This document shows, piece by piece, positions 59,494 through 64,000 of a stretch of 64,000 nt of DNA. Source of the stretch: Streptomyces sp. NBC_01451 (GTDB lineage: Bacteria; Actinomycetota; Actinomycetes; Streptomycetales; Streptomycetaceae); the NCBI RefSeq assembly GCF_036227485.1, contig NZ_CP109479.1:7812001-7876000 (forward strand), in the 5' to 3' direction. Below the pieces are notes generated by a model that did not search any database, had not been told where the DNA came from, and was given only the letters and a program-made list of their open reading frames with translations. The stretch's first letter is position 1. Each line of letters begins with the position of its first letter. The translations under genes were made by a program, and so were the position numbers.

Positions 59494-61059
59494 ATGACGA
59501 CGGGCAGTTCGAGCACGAGCAGACCCAGTGCCGGCAGCAGCGGCATCAGTACGTTCAAGGGGCAGGACCGCGCACTGCGCGCGGACCGACTCGGCACCGG
59601 AGGGCTGCTGCTCTCCGTGCTCGCCGCGACCGCGCCCCTCATGGTGGTCGCAGGTGTCATGCCCACCACATTTGCGGTGATGGGCATCGTCGGCCAGCCC
59701 CTCCTCTTCGTTCTTCTCGGCGTCGTCCTCGTCCTCTTCAGCGTCGGGTACGCCGAGATGAGCCGCCACGTCCACAACGCGGGCGCCTTCTACGCCTACA
59801 TCTCGCGCGGCCTCGGCGGCACCGCCGGGGCGAGCGCCGCGATGCTCGCGCTCGTCGCCTACAACGCCCTCCAGGTCGGCATCTACGGCATCTTCGGGTT
59901 CGAGGTGTCCGGACTGTTCTCCACCTACCTGGACACCGAAGTCGCCTGGTGGATACCGGCGTTGCTGGCCGCGCTGGCCGTCGGCACGCTCGGCTGGCTG
60001 AAGATCGACGTCAACGCGCGCCTGCTCGGCGTGCTGCTGGTCATCGAGGTCGCCCTTGTCGTCATCTTCGACATCGCCGCCGTCGCCGACCCGGCGAAGG
60101 AGGGCCTGTCGCTGCACGCCTTCAACCCGGACACCCTCAGCGGCGCGGGCGTCGGCACCGCCCTGTGCTTCTGCATCGCCGCCTTCCTCGGCTTCGAACA
60201 GGCCCCCGTGTATGCCGAGGAGACGAGTAAGCCGCACATCCTCGTGCCGCGCGTGATGTTCCTCGCGGTGGGCGGCGTCGCCGTCTTCCTCGCCATCAGC
60301 TGCTGGGCGATCACCGTGGCCACAGGTCCCTCCGCAGTCGTCGGGGCATCCCAGAAGCAGAGCGCCGGACTGCTGTTCTTCCTCACCGAGGAACGGCTCG
60401 GCTCGACGTTCACCGACGTCCTGCACGTCCTCTTCGTGACCGGTATGTTCGCCGCGATGCTCAGCTTCCACAACGTCGTCGCGCGGTACGCCTTCGCCAT
60501 GGGCCGGGAAGGGCTGCTCCCGCAGGCCTTCGGCCGGACGACCGGCACGAGCGGTGCCCCCGGCACCGGTTCCCTTCTGCAGACCGCCGTGTCCGTCGCG
60601 GTCGTGGCGGGCTTCGCCATCGCCGACGACGGTCCGGTCGGTGACCCGACCGCGCCTGTGCTGCAGCTGTTCACCTGGGCTGCCAACATCGGTTCTCTGG
60701 GCGTGATCCTGCTGATGGCCGCAGCCTCCCTCTCTGTCGTCGTCTTCTTCGTCCGCCGCCAGGCCGTCGCCGCCCAGGCCTGGCGGCTGGCCACGGCCAC
60801 GCTCTCCGGCATCGCTCTGCTGGCCATCGCCGTCTACACGATCAAGGACTTCGACGTCCTCGTGGGCACGGGCCCGGACTCCTCCCTCAACTGGGTGCTG
60901 CCCGGCATCATCGGTGCCGCCGTGGTCCTCGGCCTGGTCCAGGGCCTGGTCCTGCGTTCCCGCAAGCCCGACGTGCACGCACGGATCGGGCTCGGCAACG
61001 AGGCGTTCCAGCTGGACAAGGTGGCGGAGTCGGCGGAGTCCGCGGAAGCGGCCTCCTGA
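59494..61059 (+). CDS. APC family amino acid permease
   Basis: Start set at ATG 59494 after GAAAGGA, 521 residues. About 12 helices. The APC signature region GGLLLSVLAATAPLMVVAGVMPTTFAVMG and FYAYISRGLGGTAGASAAM are in the first third; FLGFEQAPVYAEETSKPHILVPR is the conserved helix-6/7 segment. The loop NVVARYAFAMGREGLLP also fits. It takes up an amino acid or polyamine with protons; specificity unknown. The C-terminal tail is Glu/Ser/Ala-rich. Confidence 0.92.
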   Translation: MTTGSSSTSRPSAGSSGISTFKGQDRALRADRLGTGGLLLSVLAATAPLMVVAGVMPTTFAVMGIVGQPLLFVLLGVVLVLFSVGYAEMSRHVHNAGAFYAYISRGLGGTAGASAAMLALVAYNALQVGIYGIFGFEVSGLFSTYLDTEVAWWIPALLAALAVGTLGWLKIDVNARLLGVLLVIEVALVVIFDIAAVADPAKEGLSLHAFNPDTLSGAGVGTALCFCIAAFLGFEQAPVYAEETSKPHILVPRVMFLAVGGVAVFLAISCWAITVATGPSAVVGASQKQSAGLLFFLTEERLGSTFTDVLHVLFVTGMFAAMLSFHNVVARYAFAMGREGLLPQAFGRTTGTSGAPGTGSLLQTAVSVAVVAGFAIADDGPVGDPTAPVLQLFTWAANIGSLGVILLMAAASLSVVVFFVRRQAVAAQAWRLATATLSGIALLAIAVYTIKDFDVLVGTGPDSSLNWVLPGIIGAAVVLGLVQGLVLRSRKPDVHARIGLGNEAFQLDKVAESAESAEAAS

Positions 61060-61170
61060 CCACCCTTTCCGGGGCCGCCGCCTGAGAAGAGGGTGAGAAG
61101 CGGTTACGGAAGTCTGACGCGCACCCGCGATCCCTGGCTCGACAGGGGTCGCGGGTGTTCGAATGGATAC

Positions 61171-61956
61171 GTGAACTCCGAACGACCCGAGGTACCCGAA
61201 GAACCCGAACGGCCCGAAGAGCGTGAAGAACGCGAAGACCGTGAAGGGCAGGACCGGGGCACACCCATCGGCCGCCGGGTGCTGCTCGGCACCCTCGGCC
61301 TGGGCGCCCTCGGCGTGGTCGCCGCACCCACCCTCCAGCGCGGCATGGAGGCCTTCCTGGCCGGTGCGGCGGAGAAGGACCCCACCGGACTCACCGGTCT
61401 CCTCCCGAACGGCGGCGGATTCCGCTACTACTCGGTGACGTCGTCCGTGCCCCGCAAGGACGCCGAGAACTACCAGCTGAAGATCGACGGCCTCGTCGAC
61501 AGACCCGCTGCCTACACCCTGGCCGACCTGCGCGCGATGCCCCAGACCAGGATGGTCAAGGACGTGCAGTGCGTCACCGGCTGGCGGGTGCCCGGCACGC
61601 CCTTTGAAGGCGTGCGGCTGTCCCGGCTCCTGGACGCGGCGGGAGTGCGCTCCTCGGCCGGCGCGGTGCGCTTCACCTGCTTCGACGGCGCCTACACCGA
61701 GAGCCTCACCCTCGACCAGGCCCGCCGCGCCGACGTCCTGGTCGCGCTGCGCATGCAGGACAAGAACCTGAGCCACAGCCACGGCGGCCCGGTCCGCCTC
61801 TACGTCGCCCCCATGTACTTCTACAAGTCCGCCAAGTGGCTCTCCGGCATCACGGTCACCGAGAACGTGCGGGCCGGCTACTGGGAGAACCGCGGCTACG
61901 ACATCGACGCCTGGGTCGGCAAGTCGAACGGACGCGACGATGAGCCAACGAGCTGA
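61171..61956 (+). CDS. Tat-exported molybdopterin oxidoreductase (sulfite-oxidase fold, YedY-like)
   Basis: Start set at GTG 61171, 261 residues. An unusual acidic/basic N-terminus (about 1-35) of repeated PE and RE pairs, encoded largely with GAA, precedes the twin-arginine-type segment IGRRVLLGTLGLGALGVV (about 37-54). The Moco domain has DVQCVTGWRVPGTPFEGVRLSRLL with the molybdenum ligand C134, and the fold ends GYDIDAWVG. It overlaps the cytochrome b gene by 17 bases, a YedY-YedZ (MsrP-MsrQ)-like pairing. Substrate (methionine sulfoxide or another) is inferred. Confidence 0.88.
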   Translation: MNSERPEVPEEPERPEEREEREDREGQDRGTPIGRRVLLGTLGLGALGVVAAPTLQRGMEAFLAGAAEKDPTGLTGLLPNGGGFRYYSVTSSVPRKDAENYQLKIDGLVDRPAAYTLADLRAMPQTRMVKDVQCVTGWRVPGTPFEGVRLSRLLDAAGVRSSAGAVRFTCFDGAYTESLTLDQARRADVLVALRMQDKNLSHSHGGPVRLYVAPMYFYKSAKWLSGITVTENVRAGYWENRGYDIDAWVGKSNGRDDEPTS

Positions 61957-62584
61957 CGCCCCGGCGCCCTCCGCCGCCACCTCCGTGTCGTCCTCGGACG
62001 TACGCCGCTTCGGCCGCTCCCAGAAGTGGGTGCACCGCGCGACGGCCGCGCTGATGGGCGTGTGCGTGGTGACGGCGGCCTGCCTCTACATCCCCCAGTT
62101 CGCCGAACTGGTCGGCCGCCGCGAACTGGTGGTCCGCGTCCACGAGTGGGCGGGCCTCGCCCTGCCGGTACCCGTCCTGGCCGGCCTGGCCTCCCGGGCC
62201 CTCCGCGCCGACCTGGGCCACCTCAACCGCTTCGGCCCGCACGACCGGGTCTGGCTGCGCGCGGCCCTACGCCGCGACAGGCGCCGCGCCTCGCGCCCGG
62301 CGGCCAAGTTCAACGCGGGCCAGAAGATCTACGCGTCCTGGATCGCGGGCGCCACCCTCGTCATGCTCGGCACGGGCCTGCTCATGTGGTTCACCCACCT
62401 CACCCCGCTGATGTGGCGCACCAGCGCGACCTTCGTCCACGACTGGCTGGCCCTCACCATCGGCATCGTCCTGGCCGGCCACATCGGCATGGCTCTGGGC
62501 GACCCGGAGGCCCGCCGGGGCCTCCGGACGGGCTCGGTGAGCAAGGAGTGGGCGGAGAGCGAGCATCCGCTGTGGCGTCCCTGA
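61940..62584 (+). CDS. Cytochrome b561-type membrane subunit
   Basis: 214 residues, overlapping the molybdo-enzyme gene by 17 bases. Four hydrophobic helices (about 34-52, 70-88, 132-152, 166-184). Histidines suited to bind two hemes are visible in KWVHRATA, VRVHEWAG, TFVHDWLA and LAGHIGMA. It resembles formate-dehydrogenase gamma or thiosulfate-reductase cytochrome b and would pass quinol electrons to the Moco protein outside the membrane. The tail ends KEWAESEHPLWRP. Confidence 0.88.
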   Translation: MSQRADAPAPSAATSVSSSDVRRFGRSQKWVHRATAALMGVCVVTAACLYIPQFAELVGRRELVVRVHEWAGLALPVPVLAGLASRALRADLGHLNRFGPHDRVWLRAALRRDRRRASRPAAKFNAGQKIYASWIAGATLVMLGTGLLMWFTHLTPLMWRTSATFVHDWLALTIGIVLAGHIGMALGDPEARRGLRTGSVSKEWAESEHPLWRP

Positions 62585-62603
62585 ACCGACGATCCGGTGC
62601 CGG

Positions 62604-62650
62604 GCGCCCCTGAAGGGGCGCGGGGAACCGCGCGACCAGCCACAGCGGAC
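62604..62650 (-). repeat. Dispersed intergenic repeat, copy D, with terminator hairpin
   Basis: On the minus strand it reads TGTGGCTGGTCGCGCGGTTC then CCCGCGCCCCTTCAGG, matching copy C. GCGCCCC-TGAA-GGGGCGC (62604-62621) is a perfect 7-bp hairpin 20 bases after the cytochrome gene stop and should terminate transcription from both convergent genes. Confidence 0.72.
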
Positions 62651-62702
62651 CTACGGACGGCCGACCCGCGGACGGCCCACTCGCAGACGACGAACCGGCG
62701 GT

Positions 62703-63746
62703 TCACGCCCTCGGGGGAGTGCTCCCGCCGAAGTCGAGCAGCACCTTGCACGACCTGCCCCGGTCCGCCGCCAGTGCGAACGCCGACTCCGCCTCCTCGA
62801 CCGGGATCACCGCGCTGACCAGCCCCTCCAGCGCCGGCGCAGCCGCCAGCAGGGTCAGCGCGTCGTCGAACTCCGTGTCGAAGCGGAAGGCGCCCCGCAG
62901 TTCGATCTCCCGGGTGACGACGAGGTTGCCCGCGAAGGGGCTGGGCCCGGGCGGCAGCAGACCGAGCTGTACGACGACCCCGCCCCGGCGCACCAGACGC
63001 AGGCAGGTGTCGAGACCGGCGGCCACCCCCGACGCCTCTACGGCCACGTCCACCTCGGCCGGCCACCCGGGATCGCCGGGATCGTCCGCCCGTACGACCG
63101 AGTCGGCGCCCGCGACGGCCGCGTACCGCAGGGCCTGCGGGAGCAGGTCCGTGACCGTCACCCGGGCCGCGCCGGCCGCCTTCGCCGCAGCGACGACCAG
63201 GCACCCGATGGGCCCGGCGCCGGTGACGAGGACGTGCCCGCCGGAGACGTCCCCGGCCCGGCGGACGGCGTGCAGGGCGACCGAGAGGGGTTCGGCGAGG
63301 GCCGCCAGGTGCAGCGGCAGGCCCGCCGGTACGGGCCTCAACTGGTCGGCGGGGACGACCAGTCGAGCCGCGAAGCCGCCCTGGACGTGGGGCGTGCGGG
63401 CGGCGCTGCCGAGGTAGCGCGTGTCCCGGCAGACGTTGCGCCGACCGGACACGCACTCCGGGCACGCGCCGCACGGGGTCGCCGGGTGCACGGCAACCTC
63501 CGTACCCACAGGGGGACCTGATGATCCGTCACCGTAGGAGACGACCGTCCCCACGACCTCGTGGCCCAGCACCATCGGTTCCTTGAGGCGGAAGTCGCCG
63601 ACCCCGCCGTGCCGCCAGTAGTGCAGGTCCGAGCCGCAGACCCCGCCGTAGCGGACGGCCACCAGCGCCTGACCGGCGCCGGGGGACGGCACCGGCAGCT
63701 CGTCGACCCGCAGGTCGCCCTCGCCGTGGATCACGCAACCGAGCAT
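62703..63746 (-). CDS. idnD: L-idonate 5-dehydrogenase-like zinc alcohol dehydrogenase
   Basis: Start set at ATG 63746 (MLGCVIHG) after AAAGGGG, 347 residues. Catalytic zinc ligands in GGVCGSDLHYWRHGG and GHEVVG; structural zinc site CGACPECVSGRRNVC; NAD site VTGAGPIGCLVVAAAKAAGA. The CGSDLHYWRHGGVGDF segment is typical of sorbitol/L-idonate dehydrogenases. It follows a gluconate 5-dehydrogenase-like gene by 55 bases on the same strand, matching the idnD-idnO pairing of idonate/gluconate catabolism. Sorbitol or threonine-type activity cannot be excluded. Confidence 0.82.
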   Translation of the reverse strand: MLGCVIHGEGDLRVDELPVPSPGAGQALVAVRYGGVCGSDLHYWRHGGVGDFRLKEPMVLGHEVVGTVVSYGDGSSGPPVGTEVAVHPATPCGACPECVSGRRNVCRDTRYLGSAARTPHVQGGFAARLVVPADQLRPVPAGLPLHLAALAEPLSVALHAVRRAGDVSGGHVLVTGAGPIGCLVVAAAKAAGAARVTVTDLLPQALRYAAVAGADSVVRADDPGDPGWPAEVDVAVEASGVAAGLDTCLRLVRRGGVVVQLGLLPPGPSPFAGNLVVTREIELRGAFRFDTEFDDALTLLAAAPALEGLVSAVIPVEEAESAFALAADRGRSCKVLLDFGGSTPPRA

Positions 63747-63801
63747 CGGGAGAACCCCTTTCGAGTCCGCTTCCGTGTCTGCCTCCGTGTCCGCGGCCGC
63801 G

Positions 63802-64000
63802 TCACAGGACACTGGTCATGCCGCCGTCGACGTACAGCACCTGTCCGCCGACGAAGTCCGCCGCCGGGGAGGCGAGGAACAGCACCCCGCCCACCAGGTC
63901 CTCCGTACGCCCCCACCGCCCGGCCGGGGTCCGTTTGCGCACCCAGGCGCTGAACTCCGGGTCGTCGACCAGGGGTTGGGTCAGTTCCGTCTCGATGTAG
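63802..64000 (-). CDS. idnO: SDR, gluconate 5-dehydrogenase-like (C-terminal part only)
   Basis: The frame is open to the right edge; only the last 65 residues are inside. They read YIETELTQPLVDDPEFSAWV, then RKRTPAGRWGRTEDLVGGVL and FLASPAADFVGGQVLYVDGG followed by MTSVL and stop. This is the usual SDR C-terminus (GR-x-G-x-x-E/D-DL, LASPAADFVxGQxLxVDGG) and the TELTQPL segment fits gluconate 5-dehydrogenases. The catalytic Tyr and the cofactor site lie outside the window. Confidence 0.78.
   Translation of the reverse strand, partial: YIETELTQPLVDDPEFSAWVRKRTPAGRWGRTEDLVGGVLFLASPAADFVGGQVLYVDGGMTSVL

Noticed and set aside
59377..61980. An 867-codon minus-strand open frame
   Set aside because: Antisense to the APC permease and molybdo-enzyme genes, both of which show clear motifs on the plus strand.

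Overview
Every gene in this window looks like Streptomyces. The sequence has very high GC with strong G/C preference at third codon positions, frequent GTG/TTG starts and short ATGA/GTGA/TTGA stop-start overlaps. It carries typical Streptomyces families (RskA-type anti-sigma factor, class F sortase, many TetR regulators). Several neighbours (SGNH lipase, Ser/Thr kinase, hmgA, metal-citrate transporter, soxR) resemble, from memory, the S. coelicolor region around SCO1690-SCO1730; that is recollection, not a search. No tRNA, rRNA, CRISPR array, transposase or integrase was seen.

Layout. 1-7100: a leftward surface-polysaccharide block: flippase with a fused second membrane domain (running off the left edge), NodB deacetylase, two GT2 glycosyltransferases, a CelD/FemAB-like acyltransferase and a small membrane protein. 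7320-11357: secreted subtilase, secreted SGNH esterase and a membrane Ser/Thr kinase. 11450-18313: a DUF4331 / TPR / NicO-type metal-transporter operon read leftward, divergent from an ECF sigma factor (SigK-like) and its RskA-type anti-sigma factor; both sides of the divergent region carry the same promoter-like pair of hexamers. 18429-26931: a small conserved protein, a class III CoA transferase, an ABC-2 drug exporter with divergent TetR, an orphan Type ISP-like protein, and homogentisate dioxygenase with a GntR regulator. 27088-33807: stand-alone molybdopterin oxidoreductase, metal-citrate transporter, MFS transporter, a wall-exposed anchored protein and a class F sortase. 33799-42499: EamA exporter, ArsR and TetR regulators, acyl-CoA dehydrogenase, MaoC hydratase, SoxR, an Rnl5-type RNA ligase, a BKACE-type enzyme and an uncharacterised zinc-ribbon-like protein. 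42916-48447: secreted Ntn-type acylase, alpha/beta hydrolase and NamZ-type muramidase. 48647-54246: a five-gene acyl-CoA cluster (SDR, acyl-CoA ligase, TetR, ACAD10/11-like dehydrogenase, APH-like kinase) bracketed by matching operator-like sites; this resembles a 4-hydroxyacid (levulinate-type) catabolic pathway. 54409-64000: His-rich protein, quinone reductase, DUF202 pair, NUDIX, DMT transporter, APC permease, a Tat-exported molybdo-enzyme with its cytochrome b partner, and an idnD/idnO-like pair cut by the right edge.

Two dispersed intergenic repeat families are present: a ~187-bp nested palindrome (two copies, opposite orientation) and a shorter G/C-rich element (four copies). The most interesting regulatory signals are the paired SigK-like promoters and three copies of a CATACCGACCGGT operator-like site at similar distances upstream of three transcription units.
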